Positions 1-5,860 are shown, numbered from the stretch's first letter. The stretch is 8,696 nucleotides of DNA from CAYMDJ01 sp964537525 (GCA_964537525.1 CAZIAB010000034.1:1-8696); one strand, 5' to 3'. Notes: generated from the sequence alone by a model not told the origin. Numbers and translations: made by a program.

Positions 1-184
1 ACCTGTTCCTCACCACCTCCACCACGTCGACTGCCCTGGATATGGAGCGGCCCCTCGCCTTGACGTTCACCTCGGGCATGCCGTCCGAGAACTGGGTTAT
101 CACGGCAAGGACATAGGACATAGTGGGCTTCTTCCCGACAAAAACAACATTGTCATTCTTCCCTGCCTTCTTCTTCACTGCCAT
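1..184 (-). CDS. alba: DNA/RNA-binding protein Alba, N-terminal part (3' end off the left edge)
   Basis: Sixty-one codons are visible from the ATG at 184-182, and the reading frame is open to the window edge. The protein starts MAVKKKAGKN, then NVVFVGKKPTMSYVLAVITQ, then a GMPEVNVKARG-RSISRAVD stretch. This is the Alba core: the GKKP segment carries the DNA-contacting Lys pair (K18, K19), followed by helix 1 and the RGR-S-I-SRAVD strand and helix 2. Alba proteins are about 90-100 aa, so roughly 30-40 residues are missing. The family forms dimers that coat DNA and also bind RNA in archaeal cells. A GGGGG run at 195-191, six bases before the ATG, is the likely ribosome binding site. The gene follows the cell-wall-hydrolase operon on the same strand after a 201-nt gap with its own candidate promoter, so it is probably a separate unit. 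Family assignment is very secure. Confidence 0.95.
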   Translation of the reverse strand, partial: MAVKKKAGKNDNVVFVGKKPTMSYVLAVITQFSDGMPEVNVKARGRSISRAVDVVEVVRNR

Positions 185-196
185 CGCTGTCCCCCA

Positions 197-247
197 CTCA
201 GCTTACAGACGCTTCCGCTCATGCAACCAATGCGGTCGCAAGCTGAG
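197..247 (-). promoter_or_regulatory. Inverted repeat / stem-loop in the alba leader
   Basis: On the minus strand CTCAGCTTGC (247-238) can pair with GTAAGCTGAG (206-197). This gives ten pairs including one G-T wobble, eight of them perfect and contiguous. The 31-nt interior contains a second short pairing, CCGC with GCGG. The 3' arm directly abuts the G-rich ribosome binding site of alba (195-191), so a folded leader could affect ribosome access. Alba binds RNA, so autoregulation is conceivable, but that is inference. The repeat is visible in the sequence; whether it folds or acts in vivo is unknown. Confidence 0.4.
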
Positions 248-303
248 AAGCAACTCGTAATCCCTCTTTGCAATAAGCGCTTGATGTAATTATTTGGCTG
301 CAA

Positions 304-314
304 CATTTTAAATC
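304..314 (-). promoter_or_regulatory. Candidate TATA element for alba
   Basis: The minus strand reads GATTTAAAATG here, the most TATA-like stretch in the gap upstream of alba. Transcription would begin about 25 nt further left, near 283, giving a leader of about 100 nt that includes the stem-loop at 247-197. A second AT-rich stretch (AATAATTA, 294-287) is an alternative box. No B-recognition element stands out. Confidence 0.3.
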
Positions 315-324
315 GCTTTATTGT

Positions 325-344
325 GCCGGGGTTTACGCACCGGC
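325..344 (-). terminator. Small GC hairpin downstream of the hydrolase operon
   Basis: On the minus strand GCCGG (344-340) pairs with CCGGC (329-325), with an extra G-C pair after one mismatch and a loop of about six bases. It lies about 40 nt past the stop codon of the last operon gene and before the alba promoter candidate. It lacks the T-rich tract typical of archaeal termination sites, so the terminator role is only positional inference. Confidence 0.2.
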
Positions 345-385
345 TACACCAGGTTGACAAAGGCCCCGTAACCAAAGGCGAGGTT

Positions 386-2050
386 TCAGGCAGTGGCGAT
401 GCCTGCCCAGGCGGTTATCTCAGCTACGTAGGTCTTGGTTTCTTTATAGTTTATTTTTGTCGGGTCGCATCCGCTGGACATCCAATTCTTAATTACAGGT
501 TCCCCGCCGGCATTGTATGCGGCGAGCATGCACTGTATCTTCTCTTTTTCAGAAAGCCCTTCGAATTCCTTTTTCCTGAGAGCAGGCAGGTTCTTTTCCC
601 GAATCCATGAAAGATAGCAGACACCCCTCATTATGTTCTCCTCGGGGTCCAGCCTCGGATCAGCGGTTGAGTATTCGCTGGCCATCTCTGCCCAATCGAG
701 CCCCTTTTCAGCCGCCTTTGCCTTGCAGTGGCTGCCCTCGTTCGAATTGGGGTCTCCCAGGGCGTTCGAGGTGTCCTCTTTAAGCTGTATGAGGCCCGTT
801 GCGCCGCTGTCCGGGTTGACGGCATCCTTCTTGAATCTGCTCTCATGGCATATCACGGCCCTTATCAGGTCAACGTCTATGTCGAATATACTCGAGGCCT
901 CGTCCATGTAGGCGTCGTAATCGTGGTTGGTGCGGCATAAGTAGGGCAGGGTCCCGCCTATAACGACCTCGGGTGGGGAATAATCCTCGGGTGGCTTCAC
1001 CTCCTCAGGGGCGGGTTCTGTATCGAGCCCCTCGGTTGTCGGCTCCTCGCCGGTGCTGGTGTAGGCATACCTGACCAGGAAGACAAGCTCCACGGGCGCG
1101 AAGTTGGGACCGTCCTCGTTCAGGATTGGGACGGATGTCTCATCTGCCTTTATACTGACCCTCGCCACACCAAGGATGGTGTGCTTGCACGGTGTCTCGG
1201 GAGTCGTTCCCAGGGACCTCTTGGCGTCAGAATGCACCATGCTTATCTCAAAGGAATATCCGTTTTCCTGGGGGGTGGGAAGGGTTATTGCCATTATGGC
1301 GTCCTTTATCTTCTCCTTCTCTGCCTCTGTGGATGCACTGTAGCTGTCTGCGCACGTAGCCGGCAGGCTTATTGCCTTCATGCCGTTCTCCATCCCGGAA
1401 ACTATCGTGGGAAGGAGATTGTTTCCCTTTTCGTACAGCTCCCTGACATCGGCCGTGAGGGTGTCCGAGACGTATGACTTTGCCTCCATGCTTATTATCT
1501 CACCGGTTGGCTGCTTCCTCACTATCACCATGTTGTCTCCGGTCGCAGTGAAGGAGAAGGTTTCCAGCGGTGTGTCAACAATCTCTTCATCCACGACCTC
1601 GGCGTCCTCCAGAGTAACCTTGTATTCCGGGATATAGACGCTGTAATCTGACATGAAATTGTATCCGGCCTCAGCGTATATGTTCAGGTTCTTTTCTGTG
1701 TTGTACTGTATGGCCTCCAGAACGCCGTCCTCTGAGGGGATTTCTGCCTCGCTGAAGCTGTCGTGCCAGTAATTATAGCTCCTTCCCTCGCCAGGCTCCC
1801 TGAACCCGCCCTGCCTGAAAACATCATAGACCGCCTGGTAGAAGGAGTATCTTGAAGCGGTCTCCATGTATATCTTCGCGCTCTTGAGGGCGTTATCCGA
1901 GGTGTGTATCTCATGCCTTATCGCGAACCTGTTCTCGACGTTTGCCTTTAATCCAGCACCTATTACCGCCGAATCCGCGATGAACGCTACAATCATCGCG
2001 ACTAACACTATTATCACGACCGTCAGCAGCGCGCCCGATGCTCCCTTCAT
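386..2050 (-). CDS. Membrane-anchored lytic transglycosylase (SLT domain), active site intact
   Basis: This 554-aa protein has a short basic start (MKGASG), one transmembrane helix at about residues 8-30, and a ~300-residue ectodomain of unknown family. A Pro/Glu-rich linker follows (about 336-366), then an SLT-type lytic transglycosylase domain (about 375-550). The domain has ICHESRF with catalytic Glu403, GATGLIQL at 416-423, DPEENIMRG at 468-476, AAYNAG at 510-515 and ETKTYV at 537-542, the classic motif order of the family. Such enzymes cleave the MurNAc-GlcNAc linkage of peptidoglycan. The helix should place the domain outside the cell. The ATG at 2050 is chosen because it overlaps the stop of the upstream M23 gene as ATGA and follows a GGGGGG run by 8 bases; the frame stays open up to 2158, but that stretch lies inside the M23 gene. 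It is last in the operon. The fold is secure; the substrate is inferred from the family. Confidence 0.92.
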   Translation of the reverse strand: MKGASGALLTVVIIVLVAMIVAFIADSAVIGAGLKANVENRFAIRHEIHTSDNALKSAKIYMETASRYSFYQAVYDVFRQGGFREPGEGRSYNYWHDSFSEAEIPSEDGVLEAIQYNTEKNLNIYAEAGYNFMSDYSVYIPEYKVTLEDAEVVDEEIVDTPLETFSFTATGDNMVIVRKQPTGEIISMEAKSYVSDTLTADVRELYEKGNNLLPTIVSGMENGMKAISLPATCADSYSASTEAEKEKIKDAIMAITLPTPQENGYSFEISMVHSDAKRSLGTTPETPCKHTILGVARVSIKADETSVPILNEDGPNFAPVELVFLVRYAYTSTGEEPTTEGLDTEPAPEEVKPPEDYSPPEVVIGGTLPYLCRTNHDYDAYMDEASSIFDIDVDLIRAVICHESRFKKDAVNPDSGATGLIQLKEDTSNALGDPNSNEGSHCKAKAAEKGLDWAEMASEYSTADPRLDPEENIMRGVCYLSWIREKNLPALRKKEFEGLSEKEKIQCMLAAYNAGGEPVIKNWMSSGCDPTKINYKETKTYVAEITAWAGIATA

Positions 2051-3150
2051 GTCCTCATCCCCCCGGCAACGCCCTTGATTATAGATGGCTCTGCCCCCGG
2101 AAGCGGGACCTCTGTCAGATACTCGGACGGCAGCGGTCCCTGCGTTATTTCCTCCCATTTGTCATCAGGTATGCTCACGCCGGACGTGGCGTATGTATCT
2201 GAAACATATGAGCCGCAGTTATAGTGGTTGATTGCAACGCATTCCGTGTCATCCGGGTGGACGCACCCGTCAGGTATGGGATCAAGGAATACGCACGGGT
2301 TCCTCGAGTTCTTTCCGGAGTCCCTGTCCCTGGTCTTGAACACCTCGAAATGCAGGTGGTGCCCGGTGCCCCCGCCCGTGTTGCCAACCCAGCCCAGCAG
2401 GGCGCCCCTGCTTACCATGTCTCCGACCTGTATCTGGGGTATGTCCTTCATGTGGGCGTAAAGGGTTGAATAGCCATACTGGCTGTGGTAAATGATGACC
2501 GTCTTCCCGTAGCCGCTTATCTCGCCTGAATAAGTTACCTCGCCGTCGGCTGCGGCAAGTATGGGCGTCCCCTCGACCTCCCCTGGGGTTGGCTTGACTA
2601 TGTCGATTCCGTTATGGCACCTGCAACCTGAATATGATCTGTAACCGAAGCCGGAGGAGAGGACGTAGTCGGACATCTCCCCCTCCAGAGGCCATGCGAA
2701 GACTATGTTTCCCGGGTCCTCTGTCTGGCACGTCCCGTCAACGGGAATTGGCTTGCATATCGGCTTCCCCTCGGTTGACTGGGAGGTTGCTCCCGAGGTC
2801 GCCAGATACGCTGGCTTCTCGGTCGTCCCTGTCACAAGGTCGAGATTGAAGCTCTTTCCCATGTCCGACATGGTCTTTTCCATCTCGTCAATCTCAGGGA
2901 CGTTTTTATAATAGTTGGACGTGAACTTGTAGCCAATCATCTCCATGTATAGCATCCCTCCCCTCTGCGCCCCCATCAGGCTCACGAGGGCGCTGCTGTC
3001 ATCGTCCAGGTATATGTAAAGGTCAAGCGTGTTCTCGATTATGTTCACGTTCTTTAGGAGGAAGAACGTCTGGATGACCCCTATCGTTCCTATGACGAAT
3101 ACGCAGATGAGGATGAACACCCCGAAATCCAGTTGTCCTTTCCTGTTCAA
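2047..3150 (-). CDS. Membrane-anchored M23 (LytM-type) zinc metallopeptidase
   Basis: This 367-aa protein opens with MNRKGQLDFG, a class III signal-peptide-like head, followed by a transmembrane helix (about 9-32). A ~115-residue helical and linker region precedes a complete M23 domain (about 152-290). The zinc ligands are visible: His179 and Asp183 in HNGID, and His267 in HHLHFE. His233 in YAHM and His265 supply the catalytic histidines. Gly-rich GNTGGGTG precedes the last motif as usual. M23 enzymes cut peptide bridges in bacterial peptidoglycan. A Cys-containing tail of about 75 residues follows. The start is a TTG (3150-3148): it overlaps the previous stop as TTGA and has GGTGG four bases upstream, and no in-frame ATG precedes the RKGQ motif. 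The next gene (lytic transglycosylase) overlaps by 4 nt, so the two hydrolases are probably translationally coupled. The domain call is secure; the biological target is inferred. Confidence 0.93.
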   Translation of the reverse strand: MNRKGQLDFGVFILICVFVIGTIGVIQTFFLLKNVNIIENTLDLYIYLDDDSSALVSLMGAQRGGMLYMEMIGYKFTSNYYKNVPEIDEMEKTMSDMGKSFNLDLVTGTTEKPAYLATSGATSQSTEGKPICKPIPVDGTCQTEDPGNIVFAWPLEGEMSDYVLSSGFGYRSYSGCRCHNGIDIVKPTPGEVEGTPILAAADGEVTYSGEISGYGKTVIIYHSQYGYSTLYAHMKDIPQIQVGDMVSRGALLGWVGNTGGGTGHHLHFEVFKTRDRDSGKNSRNPCVFLDPIPDGCVHPDDTECVAINHYNCGSYVSDTYATSGVSIPDDKWEEITQGPLPSEYLTEVPLPGAEPSIIKGVAGGMRT

Positions 3151-3668
3151 GTAACCACCTTTAATATCATTACCCTTGACCTGAGCTCCCCGACATGTAT
3201 GTCATCACCCTCACCTATATTGACGAATATGGAATGCTTGTGCGGGCTCGGGTTGACGTAAGCGTATTTGAAATCCCATACCCTCTCCCCCATACCCAAA
3301 AACACTGAATCCTCGATGTCCTCTATTTCTATTCCAACGCCATCGTTCATTATGCCGCACGTCCTTATAATGTTCTCCCTGTCGGCGGTCTTCTTATCGA
3401 GAATCGCAGCATCTATGAAGTGCTCATCCTCAGTTAAGTGCTCTTCCGCAGTCAGCCTCCTCAGGCATCCGTCCATCATGTAAGTGACGTCTATCGCTTC
3501 AAGCCTCTTGGACGTATCCGCAAGGACGCTGTCAAAGGATACTATGTAAGTGCTGACCGCGAACAGGACTGCCGTAATCGTTCCCACGAACAGGAGGACC
3601 TCGATATAGGTCTTCATGGTTTCCTCTGCAGAAAGGCCCTTCATCTTCCTGGACTTTCTTTTCAGCAT
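3147..3668 (-). CDS. Single-pass membrane protein of unknown family
   Basis: This 173-aa protein has a strongly basic head (MLKRKSRKMKG), then LSAEETMKTY and a transmembrane helix at about residues 21-43. An acidic ~130-residue outer domain follows, with two Cys (in DGCLRRL and RTCGI) that could form a disulfide. The KG-L-S-x-E spacing before the helix loosely recalls the class III signal peptide of archaeal pilins. I do not recognise the outer domain. The ATG at 3668 overlaps the upstream gene by 7 nt. A GTG at 3677, only four bases after a GGGGGG run, would add MHI and is a real alternative. The M23 gene begins on this gene's stop codon (TTGA). The position between the transglycosylase-like protein and the M23 enzyme suggests a structural subunit of the same apparatus. 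Function is not assigned. Confidence 0.85.
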   Translation of the reverse strand: MLKRKSRKMKGLSAEETMKTYIEVLLFVGTITAVLFAVSTYIVSFDSVLADTSKRLEAIDVTYMMDGCLRRLTAEEHLTEDEHFIDAAILDKKTADRENIIRTCGIMNDGVGIEIEDIEDSVFLGMGERVWDFKYAYVNPSPHKHSIFVNIGEGDDIHVGELRSRVMILKVVT

Positions 3669-4666
3669 AATATGCACTCATCCCCCCAGCAGTTGGCATC
3701 CTCTGACCAGCAGTTCTCATAATATATCTGGACCCCGTCAACGTGCTTCTGCGTCTCGTCGAAATTCACGCATCCGTTCGGGAGGGACGCCGCTCCCTTT
3801 ATGTCATCCCATCCTATCTCACCGAACTCCTTCCCCTCTTCTGTTGCGCGCTCCTCGACCATGCTCCTTATCTTGTCGTGGCCGCACATGTACGCGGCAG
3901 AAGTGAGCCTCATCCAGTCATCGTTATCCTTGAAAATCTCCCTTATGAATCCCAGATAGCATGCCCCCGCGTTGACGTTGTCCTCCAGCTTCCTGAAATC
4001 GAAATCCTGTATGATGCATCTCGCACCCAGGTCCGTGCTGGTGTCAGTGGCATAAAGCCTCATCTGGTCACTGAGCATCATTGCACCGACGGCATTCGGC
4101 CCGCTGACCACTCTGTTGTTCTCGCAGTGGCGGAAGGCAGTCAGCTGCCTTATCGTCGCCTTGAGGAATCCGGAATCTATTGAATACTTCGATGAGGCCG
4201 ACTCTATGACCGGCCTGAAGTCATCGGGCTGGGTGACGGGCGTGCAGGAGGGTCCTGTCTCTATCCCCCCGCTGAAATCGTTTATCTGGACGTTTTCCCC
4301 GGGCTTCTTTGACACGATGAGGGTGTTTATGTTCTTCGGCCCCCCGGAACCCACCTTGCAGAGGAATTTCGTCTCATAGAAATCCTTCGGCCCATCTCCG
4401 TACACGACGCGGAGGACGCTCTCCCCCTCATCCTGCTCTATGGTGACAGTGAAGTTCCTGTCAAGGACCTTGTAGAAGCTCCCCTCCTCGACCACTGAAA
4501 GGGAGTTCGCTGCAGAGGTAACAGTCTGCGCGAACGTGATTGCTTGGGCCTTGTCGCTTAGTATGTAGGTATTGGCCAGATAGAGATGGACGAAGATTAT
4601 GCCTGTAACGGCTGTGAGGATGACCCCAACTATCAGTATGCTGTCCATCATCGTTTTCATGAACAT
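3662..4666 (-). CDS. Membrane-anchored lytic-transglycosylase-like protein, catalytic Glu lost
   Basis: This 334-aa protein has a transmembrane helix at about residues 9-31, a ~115-residue ectodomain, then a C-terminal region (about 150-312) that lines up with the SLT domain encoded at the operon's end. ASSKYSIDSGFLKATIRQLT matches ASSIFDIDVDLIRAVICHES without gaps, putting Leu175 where the catalytic Glu stands. NAVGAMML matches GATGLIQL, EDNVNAGACYL matches EENIMRGVCYL, SAAYMCG matches AAYNAG and ETQKHV matches ETKTYV. The Asn of AAYNAG and the Gln of LIQL are also replaced. It therefore looks like a pseudoenzyme that keeps the fold for binding or scaffolding. The tail has a dense Cys cluster (C319, C326, C331, C334). 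The start at 4666 lies 11 nt after the previous stop with no clear ribosome site, and an in-frame ATG at 4660 is possible. Homology is a by-eye alignment. Confidence 0.85.
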   Translation of the reverse strand: MFMKTMMDSILIVGVILTAVTGIIFVHLYLANTYILSDKAQAITFAQTVTSAANSLSVVEEGSFYKVLDRNFTVTIEQDEGESVLRVVYGDGPKDFYETKFLCKVGSGGPKNINTLIVSKKPGENVQINDFSGGIETGPSCTPVTQPDDFRPVIESASSKYSIDSGFLKATIRQLTAFRHCENNRVVSGPNAVGAMMLSDQMRLYATDTSTDLGARCIIQDFDFRKLEDNVNAGACYLGFIREIFKDNDDWMRLTSAAYMCGHDKIRSMVEERATEEGKEFGEIGWDDIKGAASLPNGCVNFDETQKHVDGVQIYYENCWSEDANCWGDECILC

Positions 4667-4677
4667 CAGTTGTCATG

Positions 4678-5298
4678 TCAGGCTGGCCATGACACTTCGG
4701 CGCAGGTCCCCTCTTTCGCGCTGATATAATAGTCCGGCTCCCCGGATATCGTTCTTATCGCGCTTATCCTTATGCAGTATGATGCACTCTTCTTGTCCTC
4801 GCCGGGCCCGTCCAGGGTGGGCAGCTTACCCTGGAAACTTGCGTCATACGACTTGCATGTTGACTTTGCCATCGTCCTCTTCCATGCCTCAACCGGATTA
4901 TTAAGGGCATCGGCTATGCCGTTTCCCCAAAAACCGACCTCCACAGGGACCATGACTATATACGAGTTCCTGTCAAGAGGACAACCCGGGTCCTGGCCCT
5001 TTATCTGCGCCTCAATCATCCTCTGCCTTATTTCAGAGTTGCTCATGAACATGACGTAATCCACGCAATCCCCGAGGGTTATGGTCTTGTCAACGTGCTC
5101 ACCTGGCTGTGGAGCAGAGCATGTGAAGCTCTCCTTCAGGCAGAGGCCGTTTATCTGCTCGTTAGCGCTCTTCCAGCAGTTCGTCTGGGAGAAATTATTA
5201 AACGCTCTGACACCCATCACTACTGCAATGACTGTCAGGACAATCCCGAAAACGGCCAGTATCTCAACAGGCACGCCGAGGTCTCCTTTTCTCATCAT
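4678..5298 (-). CDS. Cys-rich single-pass membrane protein, pilin-like N-terminus
   Basis: This protein of 206 aa (205 if the second ATG at 5295 is used) begins MRKGDLGVPVEIL, a basic head plus Gly-Asp before a transmembrane helix (about 10-31), similar to the RKGQL head of the M23 protein. The outer part has eight Cys (41, 53, 60, 78, 106, 148, 175, 199), an even number that suggests up to four disulfides and an extracytoplasmic location. I recognise no catalytic motif. It sits 44 nt after the 63-codon gene, the widest gap in the operon. That gap has a TATA-like element 24-27 nt before the two ATGs and no ribosome binding site, so a separate leaderless transcript may start here. The pseudo-transglycosylase gene follows after 11 nt. 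Likely a minor-pilin-like or adaptor subunit; this is inference. Confidence 0.85.
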   Translation of the reverse strand: MMRKGDLGVPVEILAVFGIVLTVIAVVMGVRAFNNFSQTNCWKSANEQINGLCLKESFTCSAPQPGEHVDKTITLGDCVDYVMFMSNSEIRQRMIEAQIKGQDPGCPLDRNSYIVMVPVEVGFWGNGIADALNNPVEAWKRTMAKSTCKSYDASFQGKLPTLDGPGEDKKSASYCIRISAIRTISGEPDYYISAKEGTCAEVSWPA

Positions 5299-5317
5299 TA
5301 ATTATTGTGGGCGGATG

Positions 5318-5326
5318 TTAAAATAA
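5318..5326 (-). promoter_or_regulatory. Internal TATA box, probable leaderless start for the 206-aa gene
   Basis: The minus strand reads TTATTTTAA, centred 24 nt before the ATG at 5298 and 27 nt before the ATG at 5295. The intervening bases contain no Shine-Dalgarno-like sequence, which fits an archaeal leaderless mRNA. It would let the five distal genes, including the hydrolases, be expressed apart from the three mini-proteins. Confidence 0.5.
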
Positions 5327-5342
5327 GATTGTCATAAAGGGG

Positions 5343-5534
5343 TTACCGTGCCCTGCAGGAACGGAGCCTTGTCCTGGCAAGGCAGAAAAGAACAGGCACG
5401 TGAGTCAGCATTCCCGGCGTCCCGCCCTGCCCGACCTTGTTCATCACTAAATATATGGCAATGGTGAAAACTATTGCCAGTGCAAGGCCTACTGCAATCT
5501 TGATGCCGGTGAATGTCAGCTGCGCCTTTTTCAT
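5343..5534 (-). CDS. Single-helix mini-protein, pilin-like head; 3' part may be frameshifted
   Basis: As read, the product is 63 aa: MKKAQLTFTG followed by one transmembrane helix (about 10-32) and a tail. The KKAQL head resembles those of the 38-aa and M23 proteins and the class III prepilin cleavage region (cut before Gln). The in-frame tail ends with five Arg among eleven residues (ARTRLRSCRAR), which looks like out-of-frame reading. If one base were missing at the GGG run at 5421-5423, the tail would instead read DAGNADSRA then CSFLPCQDKAPFLQG, ending at 5332 with a 67-aa product. The gene starts 4 nt after the 38-aa gene, with GTGAT shortly upstream as ribosome site. The N-terminal half is secure as a gene; the C-terminal reading is doubtful. 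No function can be assigned beyond a pilin-like subunit. Confidence 0.7.
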   Translation of the reverse strand: MKKAQLTFTGIKIAVGLALAIVFTIAIYLVMNKVGQGGTPGMLTHVPVLFCLARTRLRSCRAR

Positions 5535-5538
5535 TGTA

Positions 5539-5655
5539 TCACAATACCCTGCCCAGCCAGCTCGTATAGACGAACGCCACTATCATCAGGAGGCCCAGTA
5601 TGCCCAGGATTATCCATAAAACCTGATCTCCTATCTGTGCCTTCCTCGCTTTCAT
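5539..5655 (-). CDS. 38-aa single-helix membrane mini-protein
   Basis: The product is MKARKAQIGD, then a hydrophobic helix (about residues 12-30), then a short end with Trp and Arg. The RKAQIGD head has the basic-Ala-Gln arrangement of archaeal class III signal peptides. If it were cleaved before Gln7, a 32-residue, nearly all-helical pilin-like subunit would remain. The start is supported by GGAGG nine bases upstream and by an ATGA overlap with the stop of the 52-aa gene. The next gene begins 4 nt after its stop. It is short enough to be missed by automated annotation, but its position and ribosome site argue for a real gene. Confidence 0.72.
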   Translation of the reverse strand: MKARKAQIGDQVLWIILGILGLLMIVAFVYTSWLGRVL

Positions 5656-5810
5656 GGCGCGACTCCTCCCGTGAGCCCCTTGAACCAGTCCAGTATGCTG
5701 AGTGTGTTGTTCTGGGCATCCCCTGCAATCCCCCCTGTCATCATCACTATTAATAATGCAGCTATCAGGCCCATTATGGCTATTATGAGGACCCTTATCG
5801 GGAATTCCAT
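5652..5810 (-). CDS. 52-aa single-helix membrane mini-protein, first gene of the operon
   Basis: The product begins MEFPIRVLIIAIMGLIAALL, one transmembrane helix at about residues 5-24, followed by a small polar part (GDAQNNTLSILDWFKG) and a Gly-rich end. It lacks the K-(A/G)-Q head of its neighbours. The start codon has no ribosome binding site, but a TATA-like element sits 21-30 nt upstream, so the transcript is probably leaderless and begins at this ATG. The stop overlaps the start of the 38-aa gene (ATGA), implying translational coupling. No family is recognised. The small size and single helix recall pilin or small assembly subunits, which is inference only. Confidence 0.7.
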   Translation of the reverse strand: MEFPIRVLIIAIMGLIAALLIVMMTGGIAGDAQNNTLSILDWFKGLTGGVAP

Positions 5811-5830
5811 GAATATAATTGTGGCTGATT

Positions 5831-5840
5831 CTTTTTATCC
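5831..5840 (-). promoter_or_regulatory. TATA box of the hydrolase/pilin-like operon
   Basis: The minus strand reads GGATAAAAAG, centred about 25 nt before the ATG at 5810, and is preceded by GCGCAA as a possible B-recognition element. With no Shine-Dalgarno sequence before that ATG, the arrangement fits a leaderless archaeal promoter. Confidence 0.6.
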
Positions 5841-5860
5841 TTGCGCACGACCGGATAGTG

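Noticed and set aside
175..306. 43-codon reading frame (four Cys) overlapping the alba start
   Set aside because: It starts inside the candidate TATA element, has no ribosome site and encodes the stem-loop arms. More likely leader sequence than a gene.
2051..2158. Upstream extension of the SLT gene to a start at 2158
   Set aside because: This stretch lies inside the M23 coding region and encodes a polar, Gly/Arg-rich leader. The ATG at 2050 has the ATGA overlap, a G-run ribosome site and puts the helix directly at the N-terminus.
3743..4183. 146-codon plus-strand frame opposite the pseudo-transglycosylase
   Set aside because: Antisense to a gene with clear domain homology. No ribosome site or recognisable protein features; a shadow of codon bias.
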